Positions 26,224 to 33,820 of a DNA stretch of 59,143 nucleotides are shown here, piece after piece (the stretch's first letter is position 1; each line of letters begins with the position of its first letter). The stretch spans positions 1 to 59,143 of the forward strand of contig CACYJV010000021.1 in the NCBI GenBank assembly GCA_902774815.1, read 5' to 3'. Made by a program: the position numbers and the translations under genes. The stretch is from an uncultured Prevotellaceae bacterium. GTDB taxonomy: Bacteria; Bacteroidota; Bacteroidia; Bacteroidales; Bacteroidaceae. The notes under the pieces were generated by a model, which saw nothing but the letters and a program-made list of their open reading frames with translations, had not been told where the DNA came from and did no database searches.

Positions 26224-26266
26224 CTCAGAGAAGCTCAAGCCAAAAGGCTTGGGCTTCTTTCGTTAT
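26206..26266. repeat. 61-bp direct repeat covering the tRNA 3' end and terminator, copy 1
   Basis: The sequence from the T arm of the tRNA through its terminator is repeated perfectly at 26349-26409, offset 143 bases. Confidence 0.95.
26231..26260 (+). terminator. Intrinsic terminator of the initiator tRNA
   Basis: AAGCTCAAGCC-AAAA-GGCTTGGGCTT followed by CTTT. An identical copy is at 26374-26403. Confidence 0.85.
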
Positions 26267-26348
26267 TGCTTCGGTAAGCCTCTACACATGCTCCAGGTCG
26301 CAGTTCTTTCTCCGCTGCGCTACGAAAGCGTCCCCAAGGGGCCGAGCG
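26267..26348. other. Insert between the two tRNA-end copies
   Basis: Eighty-two bases contain TTCTCCGCTGCGCTACGAAAGC followed by a GCGTCCCC-AAGG-GGCC palindrome ending in GAGCGC. Both motifs recur in the repeat islands (39607-39628 and 39698-39719 inverted; variants near 55302-55370). No gene. Confidence 0.75.
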
Positions 26349-26409
26349 CGAGTCCTGCCTCCGCAACTCAGAGAAGCTCAAGCCAAAAGGCTTGGGCTTC
26401 TTTCGTTAT
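26349..26409. repeat. 61-bp direct repeat of the tRNA 3' end and terminator, copy 2
   Basis: Exact copy of 26206-26266: it restores the T-arm 3' half, acceptor 3' strand and terminator (26374-26403), but not a whole tRNA. Confidence 0.95.
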
Positions 26410-26739
26410 GTCATGGGAAAACCACATTATTACCTCAGAAAGGATAAAGCATAGCCGTATATACTACATACGGTAGCTTTATGCGATAAGAAGCTATGCT
26501 TTGTATGGGTATAGAGCATTGCTTTACGACCTTAAAAGCATAGCTCTTTAAGCAAGAAAGCATTAAGATGTAACCAATAAACCAGCGCCCCATAGGCTAT
26601 AACGCACAGCCCTAAAAACTACGAACTATTGCTCTATTGAATACAAAACAACGCACATTATGCTACGAAACGACGCTCTGTTGAAACTAAACAACGGCAA
26701 AAGAACAAATGAACAACATGGATTTCATTTGCCTCCATG
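26410..26739. other. Gene-free AT-rich stretch with degenerate GCATAGC-type repeats
   Basis: The motifs AAGCATAGC, AGCTATGCTT, AGAGCATTGCT and AAAGCATAGCTCTT recur on both strands between 26445 and 26560. They resemble the GAGCTATGCTCTT units at 40192-40345. A TACCGTATGT-like inverted pair lies at 26452-26475. No coding frame is convincing. Confidence 0.6.
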
Positions 26740-27333
26740 CTACCAAGCGGTGAATACGTAGCGGAGTGACTCGAAAAACTCGGCCAGCACGAGGTAGAGC
26801 ACCACAAGTCCCCGCCATCGGGACAGGCCGCTGCTCATGGCGTCGAGAGCATCCTCACAGGTCGAGAGACGGCCGCTGACAAAACCGTAGGATAGGCTTA
26901 CGGCGATGACGACGATACAGAAGACAGGCAGCAGACTGTCGGTGAAACTACTGGGGAAAAGTACTCCCGTCACGCTGAGCAGCGATGCTTCGGGGACAGC
27001 CGTGAGCAACAGCAACACTATGAATAGCAGTACCAACTCGGCGATGACCACACGCTGGGCAAAACGCTGGCGATAGGTGGCCCGCACGAACAGATGACGG
27101 ATGCCACTCTTGCGCATGGCCCCCACAGCCATCAGGATCAATATCAGACAGAGCAGTGTCGGTGTGGCCAGATTGCCGGTCAACGAACCGAAAAGCCATC
27201 GAATACCTTCGCTGCTAAGTAGCGACCGCACAGCCGACTGGGGCATGGCAGCTGCAATGAGCCACGACACCAATAGCAGCACAACCTGTGCTACCAGGAC
27301 TATCTGCACGAGTATTGCTATGACTTTCTTCAC
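26740..27333 (-). CDS. Integral membrane protein, AbgT-transporter-like
   Basis: The product is 197 residues with five hydrophobic segments (residues about 5-27, 55-75, 97-113, 130-150 and 170-190). Lines such as LLSSEGIRWLFGSLTGNLATPTLL, RKSGIRHLF and LLSVTGVLFPSSFTDSLLPVF recall the N-terminal half of AbgT (p-aminobenzoyl-glutamate) transporters, and Bacteroidales homologues are often so labelled. At 197 residues it is far shorter than a full AbgT protein (about 500), so transport is not established. It follows the response-regulator gene by 45 bases and may be its co-transcribed partner. Confidence 0.6.
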   Translation of the reverse strand: MKKVIAILVQIVLVAQVVLLLVSWLIAAAMPQSAVRSLLSSEGIRWLFGSLTGNLATPTLLCLILILMAVGAMRKSGIRHLFVRATYRQRFAQRVVIAELVLLFIVLLLLTAVPEASLLSVTGVLFPSSFTDSLLPVFCIVVIAVSLSYGFVSGRLSTCEDALDAMSSGLSRWRGLVVLYLVLAEFFESLRYVFTAW

Positions 27334-27378
27334 GTCGGAGTTACTTTTATTGAAGTTAAAGAAGATAGCGAGGCATTC

Positions 27379-28104
27379 CTACTCCTCGTCAGCCACGAGG
27401 TTATCGAGGTCGAGGATGCGCAGTTCGAGTGCCCTCACGACAAGACGCGTCGCGTTGATGCCCATGCGGCTGCCAGCATCGGGGAAGAGTTTCTGCACCA
27501 GCTCGTTCTGCCGCTTCTCAAGACTCTTCACGCCAAAGGGCATGCCGCGCAGATTGGTGATTTGCTCCTTGGTGTAGCCGAGGGCCAAATGGCGAAGGAA
27601 ACGCTCATCGTATTCGTCAATCTCGTAGTCGATGAGTGCCTCTTGCCGCATCAGCTGCGAACCGACACTACGCTTGAAGCGGTCGACAATCTTGGCCAAT
27701 ATGGGCTCGTTGAACACCATGCGCTTACCACTCATGACGCTGGCCACATCGCCACGCGTAAGCAGCTCGCCACTCTTCAGGATGATGCCGTCGCAGCCGG
27801 CATCGAGAACGTCCACCCAGAGTTTTTCGTTGAGTATCTCGCCTGTGAAGATGAGCACCTTCACGTTGGGATAGGCCTCCTTTGTGTGGCGACAAATCTC
27901 CACGCCGATGGTGGTCGATCCACCCAATCCGAGGTCGAGCAGCACCAAGTCGGGCAATTGCTGCTTGATGAGTCGCCAGTAGGCTTGCTCGTTTTCTGCC
28001 GTACCAATGATCTCGGCTTCGGGAATGTCGTTACGGAAAATGCCTTCCGTGCCTTTCAGTTCGAGTGGCACGTCTTCAACGATAATCACTTTAAAAGGTT
28101 CCAT
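27379..28104 (-). CDS. Response regulator with C-terminal helix-turn-helix
   Basis: The product is 241 residues from the ATG at 28104 (MEPFKVIIVEDVPLELKG). The receiver domain covers residues 1-120, with acidic residues E10/D11, phospho-acceptor D57 in VLLDLGLGG, Thr in IFTGE (about 87) and Lys in IILKSG (about 110). A linker leads to a C-terminal NarL/LuxR-like helix-turn-helix (RFLRHLALGYTKEQITNLRGMPFGVKSLEKRQNELVQKLFP, about 165-205). The start overlaps the last 19 bases of the sensor-kinase gene, so the two are coupled and presumably form one two-component system. Confidence 0.85.
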   Translation of the reverse strand: MEPFKVIIVEDVPLELKGTEGIFRNDIPEAEIIGTAENEQAYWRLIKQQLPDLVLLDLGLGGSTTIGVEICRHTKEAYPNVKVLIFTGEILNEKLWVDVLDAGCDGIILKSGELLTRGDVASVMSGKRMVFNEPILAKIVDRFKRSVGSQLMRQEALIDYEIDEYDERFLRHLALGYTKEQITNLRGMPFGVKSLEKRQNELVQKLFPDAGSRMGINATRLVVRALELRILDLDNLVADEE

Positions 28105-31100
28105 ATCTGTTTTGTTAATGTTATTTCGATAGTTGGATGGCCCTCGGCAGTCGAGCCGTCGAGTATAGCCTGAATGCCGCATCCACGCGCATTGGCCGCA
28201 TCGCCAAAGTCACGCAGTATCTGGCGGCACAGCAAGAAGTCGACATTTGTGGTAAATGCCGTGAAGAGTTGGGCTGTCTGCTCAGCCGTAAGCGTCAGTC
28301 CTGGCATGGGGACACACAACTTCATGTAGCGTCCGTCGTCATCAGCTGGACTCACCACAGGTTCGCCACCTCCGTTCTTCTTCAGTATCTCGAGCAGGTA
28401 GGCGAACATATCGCCATCGATGCGAGCTGTTCCTTCGGCTGCACGAGTGGCCTGAAGCAAAAGCATGGAGTAGAGTTCCTTGTAGTAGAGTGTCAGTTCT
28501 GCCAGTGCAGGCAGGTTGTCGTCGCTTCCATCGGCCAGCTGACTGATGCGCGAAGGGAAGTACATCGTCTCATGCTTCAGCGTTGAAAGACAGTTGTCAA
28601 GCACGTTGTTACTGATGTGCAGGCGGTCGTTCTCGTAGGTGACGCGGCGCAACTCATCGCGAGCAAGGTCGATGGAGGTGTGCTGGTCGCTCTCTACGGC
28701 AATGGCCGACTGGAGGGCCTGACTGATTTGATCGACGACATCGTTGAGGGGTTCGTGCTGGGCATCGTCAATCTTCGTGCGTCCGTTCCACAACTTGTTT
28801 ATCTGCCTCAGCTTGTCCTCGGCCGATACGTTGCTGAGGAGAACCTGGTTGATGCCGTTCACACGCTCGACACTATAGCGATAGCTCAGTATGTGGCGAT
28901 AGTAGAGCATGTAGTAGGCGGGGAAGATGGACAACAGGAGCAGCACCAAGAGAACGATGGCTACATTCTTGTTGGACTCCGACTTCTGCATGACTCGGCA
29001 ATAGTTGGCCAGCGAGTTGTCGGCCGAAACCTCGCGGAACAGCCTCGTATAGACCTTATTATTATATTGGTAGATGTTCCATTTGTGCAGTGCAAGAGCA
29101 GCAACGGCGGCCTCGTTGCGTATCGACAGGATGACGTCGTAGTTGGTAGGCAGACTATCGCGGAACCACTGCAGCTCAGATGGTTTGTCGGCATTGTCGG
29201 AATAGCCCACCATGAGCAGCTCGCCGTGGGGCTTCAGTTGGCGATAATAGCTGTTCAGATATTGACGGCAGCTGTCGGCAAACGACAAGGTGGCAGCATA
29301 GCGCCCATTGATGTTGGCATAATAGGCACTATCGGCAAAACGCTCGGCCTGCTGGAGGAAAGGCGATGCTGCCGTGGCGCGTCCTCCCCACCCGAACGAC
29401 ATGAGCATGAAGAGTGCCAACACCATGCCGCGTCCCAAGGGCAGGCGGAAGAAGAAGCGGCTGCCTCGCCCCATCTCACTATCGACGCCTATATCGCAGA
29501 CGCTGAATATCTTGCTGAGCTTGCGATACTTCTCGATGATGCCTTTACAATTGCGCAGGCCAAAGCCGTGAGAAGCCCCTTGAGGCAGGCTCTGCCCATT
29601 GAAGACGTTGGCCTGTTGTTCTTCCGTGAGGCCAATACCCGTGTCCTCGATAGACACTTCGACATAGTTGTCGGTGGCTGCCGACGAAATAGTGACGCGT
29701 CCACCTTCGTGCGTGAACTTGCGGGCATTGTCGGCAATGGTATTGATCATGAAAAGCGTCAGCGTCTTGTCGGCCTTCACCACGTTGGTGGTGTCCTCGA
29801 CAACGAGATCGATGCCCTTCATCTTGAAACTCATACGGCCGCGCTTCACCAAATTGAACAATTCTTGCAAAGAAAAGCTCTCGACGCGCAGGCTCACCTC
29901 GCCCTGTCGCATCTGGATCCACCGCGTCAGCACATCGTTGTAGTCGTTGATGCGATTTGTCAGCTCTACCACGTAGGCATAGCGCTCGCCACGCACCTCA
30001 TCGCTCTCACGATGTTGGGACGAAAGACCATTGGAGACTGTGCCTTTCATCAGCCGTTGCACCTCGTTGACAATTCGGTCCACAAAAGGCATGACGCTAT
30101 AGGCAAGCGAGACTTTTGCACGTTGCTCAAGGTTGCGCTTTTTGTTTTGCAGCACCTGCTGCTCCATAAAGGCTGTCTGCTCACGCAGTTCCTCGCCTTG
30201 CTCCTCGAAAAGCTGTGTGCGCTCAGTGGTTTTCTGCTTCCATAGCTGAAGGGGTTCGAGCAAAGAAACGATGGAGAAGTCGCGGTCCTTCTTCCTACGC
30301 ATGCGGTGGAACCAATAGAGCAAGGCTATGAGCAGCCCTATCATGAGCACTACGGCAAGAAGCATCAGGTTGAGCAGGCGCGACGAGTGTTTCAACTGGT
30401 CGTAGCGCGCCTCGAGCTGACGGTCCTGACGCGTCTGTTCCTGCATGTCGAGGTAGATGTTGCGGTTCTGGTCGCTACGCTTCTTGTCGTCAATGGCCGA
30501 ATAGACAAGGCTGAGCTGTTCGCGGATACTGGCCACAAGGTCTGGGGCACGATTGATGACGGTGTCCTTCTCAAGGGCATTGAACAGGCAGATCTCGGCA
30601 GACTGATAGTCACCAATACCCCAGAAGCATTCGGCCAAGGTTCGATAGGCGCCTGCTGTCTGGTAAACGTCGCCATAGGCACTGAACTTCTCGAGGGCCT
30701 GCTGCGCAAGGTAGCCCGCCAGCAGCGTGTCGGGCATGTTGGCCGGATTGACGAGTGCCAAGGCAGGGGCGTTATTGGCCACGAAGGAATTCAGGAAGTT
30801 GATGTTCTCGAGGTGTTCGCTCATGCCCTGAAGCGACTGAGCCTCGAAGAATGGATAGTTGTGGGCAATGGACAGCTGATAGCAACGCACCAGATAGGAG
30901 AACTCGGCATCGGCAATGGCATCTTGGGTTTCCTCGTGGATGATGCCGCCCGAGCCGACGTTGTAGAGATAGTTCAGCATCTGAGCCGTATCGTTCTGAA
31001 GGTCGACTTCCTTCTCGACGTTGAGAATGGCCTCTGCCGACTGCTCCGTGAGACCTACATAATAGAAATAGGTGGAGAGAACGATGTAGTACTCGCTCTC

Positions 31101-31598
31101 GGCATAAGCCATACGGCTACGCTGATGTTCGTCAAGCCGGTGCTCTTCCTCCTTGATACGATGAATGCGCCGCTGTGCTCGAACGCTGTAGTCGTAGAAG
31201 AGCTTGTTCTTCGACTCTCGCTGGCAGAGACGCATGCGCTGAACATCAGCAATAAGTTGCTCGATGAGGTTGTCGGTCGTGATGCTATCGAGCAACGCAT
31301 AAGCACGATCGTAGTTCATCCTGCCGATGTGGTAGAATGCCAGGTTGTTGAGGGCTTCAGCCTTTCCGTCGCTATAGCCACCAGCAAGGGCCAATGCCTG
31401 CTCAGCATAGACGCGAGTGGAATCGAGCGAGCGATAATGGAACTGGTACGCACGCTCATTCAGCATGTCTACTTCGTCGTTTCGACGCTCCTGACATGCC
31501 GACAGGAATAGAATAAAGAAAACAAAAAACCCCAATCTCCTACCCTTCCCGAAAAGGGAGGAGAGCGTCATGCCAGATGTAAGTCGAATGATGTTCAT
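28086..31598 (-). CDS. Large TPR sensor histidine kinase with duplicated C-terminal module
   Basis: The product is 1170 residues. A lipoprotein-like signal (GFFVFFILFLSACQERR, Cys about 34) leads into TPR-like repeats (about 40-400). A membrane helix (LMLLAVVLMIGLLIALLYWF, about 409-430) and a coiled region follow. A HATPase_c domain lies at about 600-720, with N box NTIADNARKFTHEGG, G1 DTGIGL and G2 HGFGLRNCKGI. A second export-like hydrophobic segment (about 725-740), another periplasmic-like region, a membrane helix (about 876-899) and a cytoplasmic tail containing LSTLKHETMYFPSRI (about 1000) and a degenerate ATPase-like end complete it. This order resembles the Bacteroidales DUF5112/DUF5113 kinases. 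Codons 12-22 derive from the polypyrimidine repeat; M10 (31571) is an alternative start. It overlaps the response regulator by 19 bases. Confidence 0.82.
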   Translation of the reverse strand: MNIIRLTSGMTLSSLFGKGRRLGFFVFFILFLSACQERRNDEVDMLNERAYQFHYRSLDSTRVYAEQALALAGGYSDGKAEALNNLAFYHIGRMNYDRAYALLDSITTDNLIEQLIADVQRMRLCQRESKNKLFYDYSVRAQRRIHRIKEEEHRLDEHQRSRMAYAESEYYIVLSTYFYYVGLTEQSAEAILNVEKEVDLQNDTAQMLNYLYNVGSGGIIHEETQDAIADAEFSYLVRCYQLSIAHNYPFFEAQSLQGMSEHLENINFLNSFVANNAPALALVNPANMPDTLLAGYLAQQALEKFSAYGDVYQTAGAYRTLAECFWGIGDYQSAEICLFNALEKDTVINRAPDLVASIREQLSLVYSAIDDKKRSDQNRNIYLDMQEQTRQDRQLEARYDQLKHSSRLLNLMLLAVVLMIGLLIALLYWFHRMRRKKDRDFSIVSLLEPLQLWKQKTTERTQLFEEQGEELREQTAFMEQQVLQNKKRNLEQRAKVSLAYSVMPFVDRIVNEVQRLMKGTVSNGLSSQHRESDEVRGERYAYVVELTNRINDYNDVLTRWIQMRQGEVSLRVESFSLQELFNLVKRGRMSFKMKGIDLVVEDTTNVVKADKTLTLFMINTIADNARKFTHEGGRVTISSAATDNYVEVSIEDTGIGLTEEQQANVFNGQSLPQGASHGFGLRNCKGIIEKYRKLSKIFSVCDIGVDSEMGRGSRFFFRLPLGRGMVLALFMLMSFGWGGRATAASPFLQQAERFADSAYYANINGRYAATLSFADSCRQYLNSYYRQLKPHGELLMVGYSDNADKPSELQWFRDSLPTNYDVILSIRNEAAVAALALHKWNIYQYNNKVYTRLFREVSADNSLANYCRVMQKSESNKNVAIVLLVLLLLSIFPAYYMLYYRHILSYRYSVERVNGINQVLLSNVSAEDKLRQINKLWNGRTKIDDAQHEPLNDVVDQISQALQSAIAVESDQHTSIDLARDELRRVTYENDRLHISNNVLDNCLSTLKHETMYFPSRISQLADGSDDNLPALAELTLYYKELYSMLLLQATRAAEGTARIDGDMFAYLLEILKKNGGGEPVVSPADDDGRYMKLCVPMPGLTLTAEQTAQLFTAFTTNVDFLLCRQILRDFGDAANARGCGIQAILDGSTAEGHPTIEITLTKQIWNLLK
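31533..31566. repeat. Palindromic repeat family C at the kinase signal-peptide start
   Basis: CTCCTACCCTTCCC-GAAAA-GGGAGGAGAG encodes LSSLFGKGRRLG at the beginning of the sensor kinase. Confidence 0.7.
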
Positions 31599-31688
31599 CC
31601 TGATTGTGCATACGACTCCCCCTCACACTGTTGGTGAGAGGTAGGAGATTGAGGAAATAAGAATTGTTCTTTCGGGAACAGGTGTGCG

Positions 31689-32357
31689 TCAGACACGTGC
31701 CTTGGCGATGTAGCCTAAAGCCTCGCGGCACTTGTCGGTGACGTACTGCCAGTCGCCAGCCTGAACCTTGTCCTTGGGGAAGAGCTTGGAGCCCATGCCC
31801 ACGCAATAGACACCAGCCTTGAACCAACGGGTGAGGTTCTCCTCGTCGGGCGACACGCCACCCGTTACCATGATCTTCGACCAAGGCATGGGAGCCTTCA
31901 GGCCCTTCACCATGTTGGGACCTACGACGTCGCCAGGGAATACCTTCGTCAGGTCGCATCCCATCTCCTGAGCCTTGCCTATCTCGCTGACAGTCATGCA
32001 TCCGGGGCAATAGGGAACGAGACGACGATTGCAGACAGGGGCAATGTCGGGATTGAAGAGCGGACCCACCACGAAGTTAGCGCCCAGCTGGATGTAGAGA
32101 GCTGCCGTGGGAGCATCGACCACCGAGCCAATGCCAAGAGCGAGCTCGGGGCACTCCTTGTCGGCCCACTTCACAAGCTCGCCAAACACTTCCTGTGCGA
32201 AGTCGCCGCGATTGGTAAACTCAAAGGCACGAACGCCACCCTCGTAGCAAGCCTTCACGACGTTCTTGCAGGTTTCAAGATCCTTGTGGTAGAAGACGGG
32301 CACCATGCCTGTCTCACCTATCTTGGCCATGACGGCCAATTTATCGAATTTTGCCAT
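31689..32357 (-). CDS. eda: KDPG / 4-hydroxy-2-oxoglutarate aldolase
   Basis: The product is 222 residues of the class I KDPG aldolase family: [34 protein letters not shown] (active-site Glu/Arg region, about 19-52), [11 protein letters not shown], the [25 protein letters not shown] block (about 102-126), [10 protein letters not shown] (Schiff-base Lys region, about 138-147) and [13 protein letters not shown]. It splits 2-keto-3-deoxy-6-phosphogluconate to pyruvate and glyceraldehyde-3-phosphate. It is the third gene of the kdgK operon, the last step of hexuronate catabolism started by UxaA nearby. Confidence 0.92.
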   Translation of the reverse strand: MAKFDKLAVMAKIGETGMVPVFYHKDLETCKNVVKACYEGGVRAFEFTNRGDFAQEVFGELVKWADKECPELALGIGSVVDAPTAALYIQLGANFVVGPLFNPDIAPVCNRRLVPYCPGCMTVSEIGKAQEMGCDLTKVFPGDVVGPNMVKGLKAPMPWSKIMVTGGVSPDEENLTRWFKAGVYCVGMGSKLFPKDKVQAGDWQYVTDKCREALGYIAKARV

Positions 32358-32378
32358 AATATGTCTGTTGATTGTTTT

Positions 32379-32516
32379 CTAATTTCTAGTTTCACGCTTA
32401 AAGTACATCGTGCCCTGGTCAACGCATACCAGTTCCCACCCCTCAAAGCCAAGATTATTGAGCTTCTCCTCACGGTTGAGGATAGGGGTGATGATCTTAT
32501 ATTCAAACTGCTTCAT
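32379..32516 (-). CDS. Small DUF4177-family protein
   Basis: A 45-codon frame starting MKQFEYKIITP and continuing LNNLGFEGWELVCVDQGTMYFKRETRN matches the short DUF4177 family (an N-terminal strand, a helix, then GWELV and a final strand ending FKR). Function unknown. It sits between kdgK (60 bases upstream) and eda (21 bases downstream) on the same strand and is therefore likely part of the hexuronate operon. It is short enough to be missed by length-filtered gene finding. Confidence 0.8.
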   Translation of the reverse strand: MKQFEYKIITPILNREEKLNNLGFEGWELVCVDQGTMYFKRETRN

Positions 32517-32576
32517 ACTCGTAAGAATGAGTTGTTGGTGATAATTGACAGATTCTTCCTGCGTTTCGTAAACGGA

Positions 32577-33599
32577 CTATCGCTGCACACGACCGTTGGC
32601 ATTGCCACCAGCAAGGCTTTCCACCTCGGCAGCAGAAACAAGGTTGAAGTCGCCAGGTATGGTGTGCTTCAGGGCACTGGCAGCAACGGCAAACTCGAGA
32701 GCCTCGCCCTGAGTAGCCTTGGTCAGCAATCCATGAATGAGTCCACCTGAGAACGAGTCGCCTCCACCCACGCGGTCGATGATGGGGTTGATCTCGTAGC
32801 GCTTCGACTGATAGAACTCCTGGCCATCGAAGATCAGGGCCTTCCAGCCATTGTAGCTGGCCGAGAACGATTCGCGCAACGTGGACACGACATACTTGAA
32901 GCCAAACTCCTCGCGCATCTGACGGAAGATTCCCTCGTAGCCGCTGGCATCCGTCTGACCGCCTTCCACGTCAGCATCGGGCTTGAAGCCGAGGCAGAGC
33001 TCAGCATCCTCCTCATTACCAATGCACACGTCGACATACTTCATCAGGGGACGCATCACGCTGATGGCCTTCTCGCTGGTCCAAAGCTTCTTGCGGAAGT
33101 TCAGGTCTACTGACACCATCACACCATTACGCTTGGCAGCCTCGCAGGCAAGACGCGTCAACTCAGCAGCACGGTCGCTGATGGCCGGGGTGATGCCGCT
33201 CCAATGGAACCACTGGGCACCCTCCATGATGGCATCGAAGTCGAAGTCCTCGGGCAGAGCCTCGGCGATGGATGAGTGGGCACGGTCGTAGATGACCTTC
33301 GAAGGACGCATCGAAGCACCCGTCTCTGCATAATATAGGCCCACGCGGTCGCCACCACGAGCCACGAAGTCGGTGTTGACTCCATAGCGACGAAGGGCGT
33401 TCACAGCTATCTGGCCAATCTCGTGCTTAGGAAGCTTCGAGACGAAGTAAGCATCGTGGCCGTAGTTGGCCAGGCTTACTGCCACATTAGCCTCACCACC
33501 ACCAGGGATGATGCGGAATGACTCACTCTGAATAAAACGATCGTTGCCTTGCGGCGAAAGGCGGAGCATAATCTCGCCAAGTGTTACAATTTTAGCCAT
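32577..33599 (-). CDS. kdgK: 2-dehydro-3-deoxygluconokinase (PfkB family)
   Basis: The product is 340 residues: N-terminal IVTLGEIMLRLSPQGNDRF, the PfkB glycine motif GGGEANVAVSLANYG (about 33-47), HWSGITPAIS, SVDLNFRKKLW (about 158-168), and the C-terminal signature DRVGGGDSFSGGLIHGLL (about 275-292) with the catalytic Asp. It phosphorylates 2-keto-3-deoxygluconate to KDPG, the substrate of the co-transcribed aldolase. It heads the leftward operon from the divergent promoter region shared with the lacI-type regulator. Confidence 0.9.
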   Translation of the reverse strand: MAKIVTLGEIMLRLSPQGNDRFIQSESFRIIPGGGEANVAVSLANYGHDAYFVSKLPKHEIGQIAVNALRRYGVNTDFVARGGDRVGLYYAETGASMRPSKVIYDRAHSSIAEALPEDFDFDAIMEGAQWFHWSGITPAISDRAAELTRLACEAAKRNGVMVSVDLNFRKKLWTSEKAISVMRPLMKYVDVCIGNEEDAELCLGFKPDADVEGGQTDASGYEGIFRQMREEFGFKYVVSTLRESFSASYNGWKALIFDGQEFYQSKRYEINPIIDRVGGGDSFSGGLIHGLLTKATQGEALEFAVAASALKHTIPGDFNLVSAAEVESLAGGNANGRVQR

Positions 33600-33656
33600 A
33601 TTCTATTCAATTAACAGATTGTCGTCAAACCGAAAAAACACATGCCTGCAATGGCT

Positions 33657-33683
33657 CAAATGGCATCCACAGCGCAGCATTTG
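33657..33683. promoter_or_regulatory. Inverted repeat in the kdgK leader
   Basis: CAAATG-N15-CATTTG lies just downstream of the predicted kdgK transcript start. It is a possible operator of the adjacent LacI-type regulator or an RNA stem. Weak evidence. Confidence 0.35.
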
Positions 33684-33709
33684 GCCCACACGCAGTCTTT
33701 TCGTGCTTG

Positions 33710-33741
33710 CAAAATTACGAATATTTTTTGACTCTACCAAA
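33710..33741 (-). promoter_or_regulatory. Promoter of the kdgK-DUF4177-eda operon
   Basis: On the minus strand TTTG (33741-33738), 20 bases, TAATTTTG (33717-33710). The leader is about 105 bases. Confidence 0.85.
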
Positions 33742-33757
33742 CTCATCTCATTATTTA

Positions 33758-33789
33758 TTTGGTGGTTTCGCCATTTTTTTATACTTTTG
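33758..33789 (+). promoter_or_regulatory. Promoter of the lacI-type gene
   Basis: TTTG (33758-33761), 20 bases, TACTTTTG (33782-33789). It is divergent from the kdgK promoter. The two -33 boxes lie in an ACCAAA-N16-TTTGGT inverted repeat (33736-33763). Confidence 0.87.
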
Positions 33790-33820
33790 CATAATCAAAA
33801 AAACACTTCGTTTTACAAAC

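Noticed and set aside
26267-26348. Second tRNA or small RNA gene between the tRNA-end copies
   Set aside because: Only the 3' half of the tRNA is restored in the second copy, and there is no promoter or cloverleaf.
28617-30245. 542-codon plus-strand frame opposite the sensor kinase
   Set aside because: Antisense shadow with no recognisable motifs; the kinase motifs are on the minus strand.
31540-32010. 156-codon minus-strand frame overlapping eda
   Set aside because: Frame-shifted shadow of the aldolase that ends in repeat DNA.
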